From Mesorhizobium sp. (GTDB lineage: Bacteria > Pseudomonadota > Alphaproteobacteria > Rhizobiales > Rhizobiaceae): DNA of 64,000 nt. The stretch covers positions 91,351 through 155,350 of the forward strand of contig NZ_JAFKID010000013.1 in assembly GCF_017306545.1 (NCBI RefSeq). Direction: 5' to 3'. How positions within the stretch are numbered: the first letter of the stretch is position 1; each line of letters opens with the position of its first letter. A program made the translations under genes and the position numbers. Positions 9,276-17,830 of this stretch are shown in pieces. The notes under the pieces were generated by a model. It saw only the letters and a program-made list of their open reading frames with translations, was not told the origin of the DNA and made no database searches.

Positions 9276-9475
9276 TTTCGTTCGCGCGGTTCTGCCACAA
9301 TTCAGGCCGTCATCACGCCGTGTAACGATGCGAGCGGAATTGTTGATCGCATCCAAGGCCTTGCAATGCCGCCTGTAAGCGGATCGCTAACCATTTGGCC
9401 ATCTTTCTGCCCGAAACAGTCTCATTCTTGCCACGACCTGGGGACGGGAGCATCAGTGACAGTGAGGCTGATCTA

Positions 9476-10636
9476 TTGACTAGCCAGCGATGGAAAGCGC
9501 CAGCCTTGCTGTGTGCCGCGTTCTCGCCGTTCCTTCTGGCCGGCTGTAGCCAGACGACGTCCCACGGCATGTCCGTAGCCAGTCTGGCGAGTTCCGTCCT
9601 GCCGTCCTCGGCTGGTTCGACGCATGTGCGCCCCTACCGCTACACGGCGCGCGACAAGGAATGCCTCCAGCGCGCGATGTTCTTCGAGTCCAACCGCTCC
9701 AGCCGCGACGGCATGGTCGCCGTCGGCACGGTGGTGATGAACCGGCTGCGCTCCGGCAACCACGGCAACACGATCTGCGACGTCGTCGGCGAGCGTAACC
9801 AGTTCGCGCCTGGCGTGATGACGCGCAAGATGAATTCCAGGGCGATGCCCGACGTGCAGGAAGCCGCCGAGGCGGTGCTCAAGGGCGAGCGCTCGAAGAA
9901 GCTGAAGAACGCCATGTTCTTCCACACCGCCGGCCTGAAGTTCCCGTACAACAACATGCACTATGTGCTGGTCGCCGGCGGCAACGCCTTCTACGAGAAA
10001 CGCGGCCGCAACTGGCAGCCGCTGCCGGACGAGCAGCCGCAGCCGATGATCGCTTTCGCCGGCGATACGCCGAATGCCGCGCCGGCGCAGCCGGTGATGG
10101 TCGCCTCGGCAGCGCCGGCGAGCGATGCAGCCACGTTGCCGGGCGTCGCGGAGGCCGATCTGCCCGAAACGGCGCCGGTGGCGTTCGCCGCCGCGAAACC
10201 GGCGAAGACGCCTGCCGAAAAGGCCGTCGTGGTGGCGTCCGCCGAGCCGGCGCAACTGCCGCAAAGCAGCCCTTTGCCGAAGAACAGCCCCTTTGCGATG
10301 GCGTCTGCCGATTCCGGCTTTGACGACGGGATCGACAGCGCCGCACCGAAGGCTGCGCAGAAGAAGCGCGCCCGCGTCGCCGCTCCCGCGCCGCAGGCCG
10401 TTGTCGAGATGGCCTCGACCGAGTTGCCGGCGCCCAAGCCGATTATCGATCCCGATTCGGCGCCGCTGCCAACCGCCCGCGCCAGCATGTTCGGCCTGGC
10501 CTCGGCCAAGGCGAAGAAGACGGCCAAGGCGCCTGCCGTCGTGCAGGTCGCCGCAGAGCAGCCGCTTGCGGCCCGTTTCGGCCGGATGGACGATTCTTCC
10601 GACGACGGCGCCACTTCGCTCGGCTTCGCACAGTAA
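9476..10636 (+). CDS. SleB-type cell wall hydrolase, predicted lipoprotein
   Basis: Predicted peptidoglycan hydrolase of the SleB/hydrolase_2 family. From TTG 9476 (GTGAGG eight bases upstream) the product begins MTSQRWKAPALLCAAFSPFL and reaches the lipobox LLAGC, so it should be lipid-anchored. The hydrolase domain spans about residues 50-170 and contains the expected glutamate in FFESNRSSRDGMVAVGTVVM followed by NRLRS. The remaining 200 residues are an alanine/proline/lysine-rich, low-complexity tail. The gene separates ybaB from recR, which are adjacent in many genomes. Longer upstream starts (for example 9395) would put about 27 residues before the signal peptide. Confidence 0.85.
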   Translation: MTSQRWKAPALLCAAFSPFLLAGCSQTTSHGMSVASLASSVLPSSAGSTHVRPYRYTARDKECLQRAMFFESNRSSRDGMVAVGTVVMNRLRSGNHGNTICDVVGERNQFAPGVMTRKMNSRAMPDVQEAAEAVLKGERSKKLKNAMFFHTAGLKFPYNNMHYVLVAGGNAFYEKRGRNWQPLPDEQPQPMIAFAGDTPNAAPAQPVMVASAAPASDAATLPGVAEADLPETAPVAFAAAKPAKTPAEKAVVVASAEPAQLPQSSPLPKNSPFAMASADSGFDDGIDSAAPKAAQKKRARVAAPAPQAVVEMASTELPAPKPIIDPDSAPLPTARASMFGLASAKAKKTAKAPAVVQVAAEQPLAARFGRMDDSSDDGATSLGFAQ

Positions 10637-10738
10637 GGCAACGTTCCCTTTGTGCTTGATTGCCGCCGGTCCTGTCGGGCCGGTGTAGATGCCGGCTGCC
10701 TCTCCCCACCGCCGGGCATTCGGCTTATATGCTCTGCC

Positions 10739-11344
10739 ATGTCGAAGCGAATCGCCGGTCCCGAAATCGAACGCCTGATCCAGCTTCTGGCCAAGGTGCC
10801 GGGGCTCGGGCCGCGCTCGGCCCGCCGCGCCGCACTTCATCTCATCAAGAAGAAGGAGCAGTTGCTGGCGCCGCTGGCCGATGCTCTTGCGCAGGCGGTG
10901 GACAAGGTGCGCGTCTGCTCGACCTGCGGCAATGTCGACACGACCGATCCCTGCATGATCTGCACCGATCCCCGCCGCGACCCCGCAACCCTGATCGTTG
11001 TCGAGGACGTATCGGACCTGTGGGCGCTGGAGCGCGCCTCGGCGATGAACGCGCGCTATCATGTGCTGGGCGGCACGCTCTCGCCGCTCGACGGCATCGG
11101 CCCGGAGCAGCTCAACGTCCGCGCGCTGGTCGATCGCGTCGCTTCCGGTGAGGTGAAGGAGGTCATCCTGGCCGTCAACGCCACGGTCGAAGGCCAGACC
11201 ACGGCGCACTACCTCACCGACCAGCTTTCCGATTTCGACGTCAAGGTGACGCGGCTGGCGCATGGCGTGCCGGTCGGCGGCGAACTCGACTATCTCGACG
11301 AAGGCACGCTGGCGGCGGCGCTGAAATCGCGGACGGCGTTTTGA
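10739..11344 (+). CDS. recR: Recombination mediator protein RecR
   Basis: A 201-residue RecR, which with RecO/RecF loads RecA onto SSB-coated gapped DNA. Visible features are the N-terminal helix-hairpin-helix ([20 protein letters not shown]), a zinc finger ([17 protein letters not shown]), a Toprim domain ([14 protein letters not shown]) and the C-terminal Walker-like segment. ATG 10739 begins [14 protein letters not shown], the normal family start, although no clear ribosome binding site is seen. The transglycosylase gene begins two bases after its stop codon. Confidence 0.96.
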   Translation: MSKRIAGPEIERLIQLLAKVPGLGPRSARRAALHLIKKKEQLLAPLADALAQAVDKVRVCSTCGNVDTTDPCMICTDPRRDPATLIVVEDVSDLWALERASAMNARYHVLGGTLSPLDGIGPEQLNVRALVDRVASGEVKEVILAVNATVEGQTTAHYLTDQLSDFDVKVTRLAHGVPVGGELDYLDEGTLAAALKSRTAF

Positions 11345-11346
11345 CC

Positions 11347-12618
11347 ATGACCGGGCTTGGTCGCGAAGGAGTGCGCTACGCCGGTTTCTTCGGGCTCCTG
11401 CTTCAAGCAGCCGCATTATTGCTTTTCTTTGCCGCGTCCGCATCCGCCGCGAAGATCGACGACCAGTTCCGGGCGTGGCTGCAAACCGACCTGTGGCCCG
11501 AGGCCGCGGCGAAGGGCATTTCGCACAAAACCTTCGATGCCGCCTTCGACGGCGTGAAGCCGAACCTCAAGCTGCCCGACCTCGTCATGCCGGGCGAGAA
11601 ACCGAAAATCCCCAAGGTGCAGCATCAGGCCGAATTCGGCTCGCCCGGCGCCTATTTCGCCGAAAAGACGCTGGCGCCGGTGGCTTCGGGCGGCCGTGCC
11701 CGCGCCGGTCAATACGCCTCGACGCTGGCCGCCATCGAGAAGCGCTACGGTGTGCCGGGCCCCATCCTGCTGGCGATCTGGGGTCGCGAGACCGGCTACG
11801 GCGCGGCGAAGATGCGCTACGACGCCTTCGAGGTGCTGGGCACGCGCGCCTTCCTGTCGGCCACCAAGCGCGCCATGTACCGCACCGAGTTGATCGCCGC
11901 GCTCGAGATCGTCCAGAAGGGGCTGGAGCCGCCGGGCGCGATGAAAGCGTCATGGGCCGGCGCGCTCGGCCAGCCGCAATTCATGCCGACCTCGTTCCTG
12001 AAACACGCGGTCGATTTCGACGGCGATGGCCGCATCGACATATGGACCTCGGTGCCGGACACGCTCGCCTCCATCGCCAACTACCTCGTCCACTACGGTT
12101 GGGTGAGGGGCCGCGACTGGGGCTTTGAAGTGACGGTGCCGGCCAGTGTTTCATGTTCACTCGAAGGCCCGGATCGAGGCCGCAAAATTTCCGATTGGGC
12201 GAAGCTCGGCATCGCGCGCGTCGGCGGCAAGTCGTTCCCGTCCAGCGAGGCAAAGGCCGAAGGCTTCCTCATGATGCCGGCCGGCCGCTATGGCCCGGCC
12301 TTCATCGTCACGCCGAACTTCTACGTGCTGAAGGAATACAACACCTCCGACCTCTACGCCCTGTTCATCGGCCTGTCCGCCGACCGCATCGCCCATGGCG
12401 ACCGGCGGTTCTCTGCCGAATGGGGCGCCGTCGGCGGCCTCTACCGCTCCGACATCGCCGCCATGCAGCGGGCGCTGGAGAAAAAGGGCTACGACGTCGG
12501 CAGCCCCGACGGCCTGCCGGGCTTCAAGACGCGCCGCTCCATCGGCGACTGGCAGGAGAAGAACGGCCTGCCGGCGACCTGCTTCCCGGACGAAAAACTG
12601 GTCAAGGCTTTGAAGTGA
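11347..12618 (+). CDS. Lytic murein transglycosylase, MltB family
   Basis: Periplasmic lytic transglycosylase of 423 residues that cleaves peptidoglycan glycan strands to 1,6-anhydro products. A signal peptide ends near SASAAK (residue 37). The SLT_2 catalytic domain follows, with the glutamate in IWGRETGYGAAK and the ALGQPQFMPTSFL motif, then a C-terminal peptidoglycan-binding domain (MQRALEKKGYDVGSPDG). It starts two bases after recR ends, so translation may be coupled. A family A palindrome begins three bases after its stop. Confidence 0.94.
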   Translation: MTGLGREGVRYAGFFGLLLQAAALLLFFAASASAAKIDDQFRAWLQTDLWPEAAAKGISHKTFDAAFDGVKPNLKLPDLVMPGEKPKIPKVQHQAEFGSPGAYFAEKTLAPVASGGRARAGQYASTLAAIEKRYGVPGPILLAIWGRETGYGAAKMRYDAFEVLGTRAFLSATKRAMYRTELIAALEIVQKGLEPPGAMKASWAGALGQPQFMPTSFLKHAVDFDGDGRIDIWTSVPDTLASIANYLVHYGWVRGRDWGFEVTVPASVSCSLEGPDRGRKISDWAKLGIARVGGKSFPSSEAKAEGFLMMPAGRYGPAFIVTPNFYVLKEYNTSDLYALFIGLSADRIAHGDRRFSAEWGAVGGLYRSDIAAMQRALEKKGYDVGSPDGLPGFKTRRSIGDWQEKNGLPATCFPDEKLVKALK

Positions 12619-12621
12619 GTT

Positions 12622-12745
12622 CCTTCTCCCCGTTTACGGGGAGAAGGTGGCGGCAGCCGGATGAGGGGCAGTACAAGCTTTCGCGAGTGGGCGCTGCCCC
12701 TCACCCGACCCTTCGGGCCACCCTCTCCCCGTAAACGGGGCGAGG
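12622..12745. repeat. Family A palindromic element, copy 2
   Basis: Left end CCTTCTCCCCGTTTACGGGG and right end CCTCTCCCCGTAAACGGGGC are inverted copies, each itself palindromic. Inside, GGATGAGGGGCAG is mirrored by CTGCCCCTCACCC. The element fills almost exactly the gap between two convergent genes: three bases from the transglycosylase stop and eight from the oxidoreductase stop. It probably serves, by position, as a bidirectional 3' hairpin. Confidence 0.9.
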
Positions 12746-12753
12746 AAAGGGCG

Positions 12754-13755
12754 CTACGCCGCCGCTGCCATTTCCTTGTGCACGTCCGCCAGGATTTCGA
12801 ACGAACGCACCCGCTGGGCGTGGTCGAAGACCTGCGCCGTCACCATCAGTTCATCGGCGCCGGTCCGGGCGATGAAGGCTTCGACGCCGCGCCGCACCGT
12901 TTCCGGTGAACCGACGACGGCCTCGGCGAGCGCATGGCCGAGCATGGCGCGGGCGTTGGCGTCCAGGTCGCGGTCGTAGCCTTCGACGGGCGCCGGCAGC
13001 TTGCCCGGCCGGCCGCTGCGCAGGTTGACGAAGGCCTGTTGCAGCGAGGTGAACAGGAAGCGCGCCTCGGCGTCGGTGGGGGCGGCGACGACGTTCAGCC
13101 CCAGCATGACATAGGGCTTGGCCAGATATTCCGACGGCTGGAAGCGCGAGCGGTACACGGAAAGCGCGTTGTCGAGTTCCGCCGGCGCGAAATGCGAGGC
13201 GAAGGCGTAGGGCAGGCCGAGGATCGCGGCAAGCTGCGCGCCGTAAAGGCTGGAGCCGAGGACCCACACCGGCACGTCCTGCCCCTCGCCGGGCACGGCG
13301 CGAAGGCGCTGCCCTTCCGCCGCCGGCTGGAAGTAGCCCATCAGTTCGACCACGTCCTGCGGGAAATTGTCGACGCCGGCATCGAGATTGCGGCGCAGTG
13401 CCCGCGCGGTCAGCATGTCGGTGCCGGGCGCGCGGCCGAGGCCGAGATCGATGCGGCCGGGAAACAGGGCGGCGAGCGTGCCGAACTGTTCGGCGATCAC
13501 CAGCGGCGCATGGTTGGGAAGCATGATGCCGCCGGCGCCGACGCGGATCGTCTTCGTGCCCGCCGCGACGTGGCCGATGACGACGGCGGTGGCCGCACTG
13601 GCAATGCCCGGCATGTTGTGGTGCTCGGCCAGCCAGTAGCGCTTGTAGCCCAGCCGCTCCGCATTGCGGGCAAGATCGAGCGAATTGGCCAGCGATTGCG
13701 AGGCGGTGCCGCCCTCGACGATGGGAGAGAGGTCGAGAACGGACAGGGCGGCCAT
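12754..13755 (-). CDS. Luciferase-like flavin-dependent oxidoreductase (LLM class)
   Basis: A 333-residue TIM-barrel flavin-dependent monooxygenase-like protein. [20 protein letters not shown] is the usual start of this single-component group, followed by [20 protein letters not shown] and [20 protein letters not shown], the two signature blocks. ATG 13755 has GGAG about nine bases upstream; earlier in-frame starts lack support. Substrate is unknown; homologues act on aldehydes, alkanesulfonates or other small carbon compounds with FMNH2 or F420. Confidence 0.9.
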   Translation of the reverse strand: MAALSVLDLSPIVEGGTASQSLANSLDLARNAERLGYKRYWLAEHHNMPGIASAATAVVIGHVAAGTKTIRVGAGGIMLPNHAPLVIAEQFGTLAALFPGRIDLGLGRAPGTDMLTARALRRNLDAGVDNFPQDVVELMGYFQPAAEGQRLRAVPGEGQDVPVWVLGSSLYGAQLAAILGLPYAFASHFAPAELDNALSVYRSRFQPSEYLAKPYVMLGLNVVAAPTDAEARFLFTSLQQAFVNLRSGRPGKLPAPVEGYDRDLDANARAMLGHALAEAVVGSPETVRRGVEAFIARTGADELMVTAQVFDHAQRVRSFEILADVHKEMAAAA

Positions 13756-13871
13756 GCGAAAATCTCCGATGCTCGGACCCATATGGGGGCAGGGCGACGA
13801 TGGCGCAAGCGAACGCGCGGGGAGGTCCAGGGCAATCACCTATGGAGTTTTCTCTATTCTGGCCGGCGCGA

Positions 13872-14013
13872 TACCCCCACCCCTAATCCCTCCCCGCAAG
13901 GGGGGAGGGAGACGCCGAGGCCACCGTTTCAGCCAAAATTGGCAAGATTGGCGCGCTGTAGCGGTGCCGCAAAGTCCCCTTCCCCCTTGCGGGGAGGGGT
14001 TAGGGGTGGGGGT
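13872..14013. repeat. Family B palindromic element, copy 1
   Basis: Left arm ACCCCCACCCCTAATCCCTC followed by a CCTCCCCGCAAGGGGGGAGG palindrome; right arm is the inverted version (CCCCCTTGCGGGGAGGGG, then TTAGGGGTGGGGGT). A 60-base spacer lies between. Outside it, TATGGAGTTTTC at about 13842 and GAAAATTCCATA at about 14035 are also inverted partners, so the unit may extend to about 13836-14060. Together with these flanks it fills the 332 bases between the oxidoreductase start and the AI-2E-type gene stop. Confidence 0.88.
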
Positions 14014-14087
14014 CGGCAACGGTCGAGGTCGAGGAAAATTCCATATGCGATAGCCCTACGGAGAGGTCCTCGCGGCGGCGTAGCGCC

Positions 14088-16121
14088 TCAGGCTTTCCGG
14101 GCGGCTTGCCTTGCCGGTGCCGGCTTGCGGGCCGGGCGGCCGTTCGAGGCGGGCTTGGCAGTCTCCTGCGGGGCCGAAACGGCCGCGGCGGGGCGCCGCC
14201 GCCGCACCGGCCGCCGTTTCGGCAGCGCCTTCAGCGGCTTGGCGCCTTCGTCGGAAAGGGCGCGGCGGATCGCCTCGGCAATGGTGGCGGTGACGAAGTC
14301 GGCGCCGGTTCCTTCCTCGGTGATCCGGCCGCGCCGATCGCCATCGGCCTCCATCGGCACCAGCAGCCCGACGCGCAGCTTCGCCTTGCGGCGCTTCAGC
14401 CGCCGCACGGCATGGCGCGCCTGCGCCAGCGAGGCGGCGTTGAGATAGGTCACGACGACGGTGTCGGCTTCGCCCAGCGCCAGCGTGCCGAAATGCTCCG
14501 GCTCGAACGCCTGATGGCCGATGGTCGCGGCCACGGCGCCCTGGATTTCCAGCACCTGCGCCACCATCGCAGCAGCCGCGTCGTCGATCTCGCCGCGCCC
14601 GCCGATAGCGAGCAGCCGGCGGCCTTCGCCGTCCGGCAGATCGGGGCCGGCGTCGTTCTCGCCGTCTTCCGTACCGGACCGGGCGTCGCTCTTGTCCGCC
14701 TCGTCGTCGGCGCCGTTTTCCTCCTCCTCTTCTTCGGCGAGGTCTTCGAGTTCCTGCACCAGCGTGCCGGCGGCGGTGGCGAAACGCACACGCTGCTCAT
14801 GGGTCATGACGCCGCGCTGGCGGTCGATTTCGCCGAGCACGAGAGCGGGCATCGCCACTTCGTCGTAGAAGGTGACGAGATATTCGTCTTCCAGATAGTC
14901 GTCCGCGTAGTCGGCGGCTTCGTAGGGGTCGCCGGCGAGCAGGCGCTGGTAGACGCGGGCGTGCGGCTCCAGCACCGGTTCGTTGCCGAGCAGCACGCCG
15001 AGGAACTCGAACTGCGAAACGTGGCGGCCGAGCACCACCAGGCACACCGTCAGCGGCGTCGACAGCACCAGCCCGAGCGGCCCCCACAGCCAGGCCCAGA
15101 AGATCGCCGCGACGATGATGGCGAGCGACGACAGGCCCGTTTCCGAACCGTAGAGCCACGGCTCCAGCACATTGCCGGAAATCAGCTCCATGGCGATGAA
15201 CAAGGCGGCCGTCCACACCAGCGGCATCCAGCCGGGCGAGACGGCGAGCGTCAGAAGCAGCGGCATGAGCATGCCGATAGCCGGCCCGATATAGGGCACG
15301 AAGCGCAGCACCAGCATCAGCCCGCCCCACAGAAGCGCGTTGGGAATGCCGAGCAGCCACAGGCCGATGGTGATCGGCACGGCATAGATGGTGTTAATGA
15401 TGAGTTGCATCAGAAGATAGCGGCCGACGCGCTTGCCGGCGTCCTGCAAGGCTTCGGTGGTCTTGTGCAGGTCGCCGTAGCCGACCAGCCGGATGAACCG
15501 GTCGCGCAGGTCCTCGCGCTCCAGCAGCATGAACACCACCACCACGATGATCAGGCCCGCCGTCGAGAACGGGCTGATCAGCGGCACCACGATGTTGCGC
15601 AGGATGTCGATCGGGCTTTCATGCGCGACGATTTCGACCGGCATCGGCTTCTGGTCGGGAACCTTTGCGGTCTGGGTCCCGGCTTGCAATTCCTGGCCGA
15701 CGCGCTCGGCCGCGCCCGTCAGCCGCTCGACGATGCCGCCGCCGGCGCCCAGTTCCTTCAGCGAATGGATCTTCCCGATGACGTTCGCCTGATAGGTCGG
15801 GATGTTCTGCGCCAGGTTGGAAACCTGCGTCGCCACCAGGAAGGCGAAGCTGGCGATGACGACGAAGGCGGCCAGCACCGTCAGGATCACGGCGAGGGTC
15901 CTGGGCATCGACAGCTTGCGCATTGCCGCGACGATCGGCGCCAGCGCGAAGGTGAGCAGGAGCGCAATGGCCAGCGGCAGGAATACGTCCTTGCCGAGAT
16001 AGAGGATGGCGGTGACACCGATGATGGTGACGACCGGCGGCAGGGCGATGCGGGCGTAGACGCCGCTCGCTTCTTGCGCGCCGGACACGGTTTCGCGCCG
16101 GAGTTCGGAACTGTCGGTCAT
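14088..16121 (-). CDS. AI-2E-family (PerM/TerC-like DUF20) membrane protein with long cytoplasmic tail
   Basis: A 677-residue protein. The first 365 residues carry the eight-helix AI-2E exporter/PerM domain (VVTIIGVTAILYLGKDVFLP at the start, GLWLLGIPNALLWGGLMLVL and FVPYIGPAIGMLMPLLLTLA in the pore region). Members export small molecules or ions; the autoinducer-2 assignment is not proven for most. The remaining 300 residues are unusual: a helical segment, a glutamate/aspartate-rich linker near residues 460-495, a globular alpha/beta region (LLAIGGRGEIDDAAAAMVAQ ... ADTVVVTYLN), and a basic proline/alanine/arginine tail. Start at ATG 16121 (MTDSSELRRE); ATG 16133 adds four residues. Confidence 0.88.
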   Translation of the reverse strand: MTDSSELRRETVSGAQEASGVYARIALPPVVTIIGVTAILYLGKDVFLPLAIALLLTFALAPIVAAMRKLSMPRTLAVILTVLAAFVVIASFAFLVATQVSNLAQNIPTYQANVIGKIHSLKELGAGGGIVERLTGAAERVGQELQAGTQTAKVPDQKPMPVEIVAHESPIDILRNIVVPLISPFSTAGLIIVVVVFMLLEREDLRDRFIRLVGYGDLHKTTEALQDAGKRVGRYLLMQLIINTIYAVPITIGLWLLGIPNALLWGGLMLVLRFVPYIGPAIGMLMPLLLTLAVSPGWMPLVWTAALFIAMELISGNVLEPWLYGSETGLSSLAIIVAAIFWAWLWGPLGLVLSTPLTVCLVVLGRHVSQFEFLGVLLGNEPVLEPHARVYQRLLAGDPYEAADYADDYLEDEYLVTFYDEVAMPALVLGEIDRQRGVMTHEQRVRFATAAGTLVQELEDLAEEEEEENGADDEADKSDARSGTEDGENDAGPDLPDGEGRRLLAIGGRGEIDDAAAAMVAQVLEIQGAVAATIGHQAFEPEHFGTLALGEADTVVVTYLNAASLAQARHAVRRLKRRKAKLRVGLLVPMEADGDRRGRITEEGTGADFVTATIAEAIRRALSDEGAKPLKALPKRRPVRRRRPAAAVSAPQETAKPASNGRPARKPAPARQAARKA

Positions 16122-16370
16122 CGATCCCCCCAATTGGACGTCTGCCGGTAGCGCGCGGCAGGCCGTTATCGCTTTCCGAACCCGTCGCGAAGGCCGCGGC
16201 AGGCATTCGGCCGTGCGCAGGAACGCCGGTTGGTCGGCAAAGTTCCATCGGCTTTCGAAAGCACCCGCCAGCCGGCCGGAGCTTCCGGTACCGGCGCGGC
16301 CTTTGCGCGCATTGCTTGCCGAACCATGCGAAATCCACGGATTTTCATGGCTGGCATACCGATTTGGCGC

Positions 16371-16398
16371 TTGAACTTGCGATTACGGCGCGTATGTA
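16371..16398 (+). promoter_or_regulatory. Candidate sigma-70-type promoter for the DUF6481 gene
   Basis: TTGAAC at 16371-16376 and TATGTA at 16393-16398 are separated by 16 bases and lie 31 bases before the TTG start. The match is good but found by eye. Nothing else recognisable is seen in the rest of the 308-base gap 16122-16429. Confidence 0.4.
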
Positions 16399-16429
16399 AG
16401 CCTCGCAAATCGACTTCAGGGAATGACAC

Positions 16430-16858
16430 TTGGCTATCTACAGGGAAAAAGACATCTTCGAGCGGCGCAACGCCGCCAATCAGGCAAAGAAGGCGCTTCT
16501 GGAGCGCTTCAAGGCAAGACCCGCGGCGGACGATCCGGCCGTGCTGGCTCGTCAGGCGGAACGCAAGGCCATTCTTGAGGCCCGCGCCATCCGCGACGCC
16601 GAAAAGCAGAAACTGAAGCAGGAGAAGCTGGCGCGCGAAGCCGCCGAAAAGGCTGCCCGCGAGGCCGAAGAGGCGCGCCTGCGCGCCGAAGCCGAGGCGA
16701 AGGCTGCCGAGGAAGCGAAGGTCCGCGCGGCCGAAGAAGCTGAACGGCTCGCCAGCGAGCTTGCCGACGAAGCGGCCCGCAAGGCCAAGCGCGACGCCCG
16801 CTACGCGGCGCGCAAGTCACGCGTCGGCCGCACCCCGCCGGGCTTCTCCGCCCGCTGA
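16430..16858 (+). CDS. DUF6481 family protein, charged helical
   Basis: A 142-residue protein that is nearly all charged alpha-helix: MAIYREKDIFERRNAANQAK, then long AEKAAREAEEARLRAEAEAK-type repeats and a basic C-terminus ending RVGRTPPGFSAR. This matches DUF6481, a family of unknown function found in rhizobia and relatives. It lacks any signal or membrane segment. TTG 16430 is chosen because CAGGGAA lies eight bases upstream and the next methionine is 49 codons... further in, beyond the conserved start. A terminator follows the stop codon. Confidence 0.85.
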   Translation: MAIYREKDIFERRNAANQAKKALLERFKARPAADDPAVLARQAERKAILEARAIRDAEKQKLKQEKLAREAAEKAAREAEEARLRAEAEAKAAEEAKVRAAEEAERLASELADEAARKAKRDARYAARKSRVGRTPPGFSAR

Positions 16859-16873
16859 TTCTTTCCCGTTTTG

Positions 16874-16911
16874 AAAAGACCCCCGGCCGCCATGTGGTAG
16901 CCGGGGCTTTT
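16874..16911 (+). terminator. Rho-independent terminator after DUF6481 gene
   Basis: CCCCGGC (16881-16887) pairs with GCCGGGG (16900-16906), with AAAAG before and CTTTT after forming a further A-T-rich extension. The T run makes it a standard intrinsic terminator for the rightward gene; the complementary A run could also stop transcription coming from the right. Confidence 0.8.
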
Positions 16912-17012
16912 GGCGTGTCCTGCACAAGTCTCGAAAAGTCTCCGCTTTCGGGAGGTCTGCAAAATCAAGGGCCTGAGGGGTTCCAAGCAAATCCTGAAGA
17001 TCGCGCCCCATT

Positions 17013-17327
17013 TCAGGCCGCGAGCTTGAGGCCGGCGATCCCGCAGACGATCAAGGCAATGCAGCCGAGCCGGACAGCCGTCGCCGGCTCGCCGAGCAGC
17101 CACATGCCGAGGATCGCCGTGCCGACCGTGCCGACGCCCGTCCACACCGCATAGGCGGTGCCGACCGGCAGGTCCTTTAGTGCCAAGCCCAGCAGGCCGA
17201 GGCTGACGATCATCGAGGCGACCGTCAGCACCGTCGGCAGCGGTCTGGTGAATCCTTCGGTGTATTTCAGGCCGAGCGCCCAGCCGACTTCGAAAAGCCC
17301 GGCGAAAATAAGAAGAATCCACGGCAT
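17013..17327 (-). CDS. sugE: Small multidrug resistance exporter, SugE/Gdx type
   Basis: A 104-residue, four-helix SMR protein. The first helix is [20 protein letters not shown] with the essential glutamate at residue 13, and [20 protein letters not shown] is the signature of helix 3. The [15 protein letters not shown] pattern fits the SugE/Gdx branch (guanidinium or quaternary ammonium export, proton-coupled). AAGGAG lies eight bases before the ATG. I looked for a guanidine riboswitch in the leader and found none. Confidence 0.92.
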   Translation of the reverse strand: MPWILLIFAGLFEVGWALGLKYTEGFTRPLPTVLTVASMIVSLGLLGLALKDLPVGTAYAVWTGVGTVGTAILGMWLLGEPATAVRLGCIALIVCGIAGLKLAA

Positions 17328-17531
17328 CGGCCGCTCCTTATGACATGGCGGGCCGTCCAGCCGGGTTACGTTTCGGAAAACTCCGAAAGCGAGGTCGTCC
17401 CCGCACGGTCGATATAAAGAGCGGCGCAGGCTCGTTCAATATGAACGATGCGCCGCATTACGGTCGCGCAATCGAGCCGAAGGCACGTCCCTTGGAGGGA
17501 GCGGGCCCGCTCTGCCAGACGCCCGCGGTCG

Positions 17532-17657
17532 CTATTTCTCCTTGATCCGGATCGCCTGCACGGGCGCGGGCGGGGTCTTGCCGGCGGCGGCCGGCTTCTT
17601 GGCGTCCTTCTTGGGTTTTCGGGTTTCTTTCTTCGCCTTCATCGCGCCTTTGGCCAT
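17532..17657 (-). CDS. 41-residue lysine-rich small protein
   Basis: MAKGAMKAKKETRKPKKDAK followed by KPAAAGKTPP and APVQAIRIKEK. The pattern MAKG-x-(M/V)-(K/R) followed by lysine/proline repeats is a small basic protein type I associate with rhizobial genomes. TGGAGAACG lies just before the ATG, supporting translation. Strong positive charge suggests nucleic acid or ribosome association, which is inference. It lies between sugE and the divergent CDF transporter gene; the 204 bases to sugE contain only a small TTCGGA/TCCGAA hairpin. Confidence 0.7.
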   Translation of the reverse strand: MAKGAMKAKKETRKPKKDAKKPAAAGKTPPAPVQAIRIKEK

Positions 17658-17830
17658 GATCGTTCTCCAGTCTCCGGTTCGGCGAGCAAAGCAAGAGATG
17701 CGGCGGACCGCAAGTGGGATTGCGCATGCCGACGAACGACGAGGCGGCAATGCACAGGTCGTTGCGCGGAACGCCCTGTGCATCGAGCTTTCCGGCGCTA
17801 TTGTATTGCCTGGCGTTCACGGAAGACGGC

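Noticed and set aside
6816-9356. 846-codon antisense frame over dnaX and the SRP RNA
   Set aside because: Shadow of dnaX with low-complexity composition; it also crosses a structured RNA gene.
17328-17531. Possible guanidine riboswitch before sugE
   Set aside because: No paired ACGG loops or ykkC-like core; only a small TTCGGA/TCCGAA hairpin is present.
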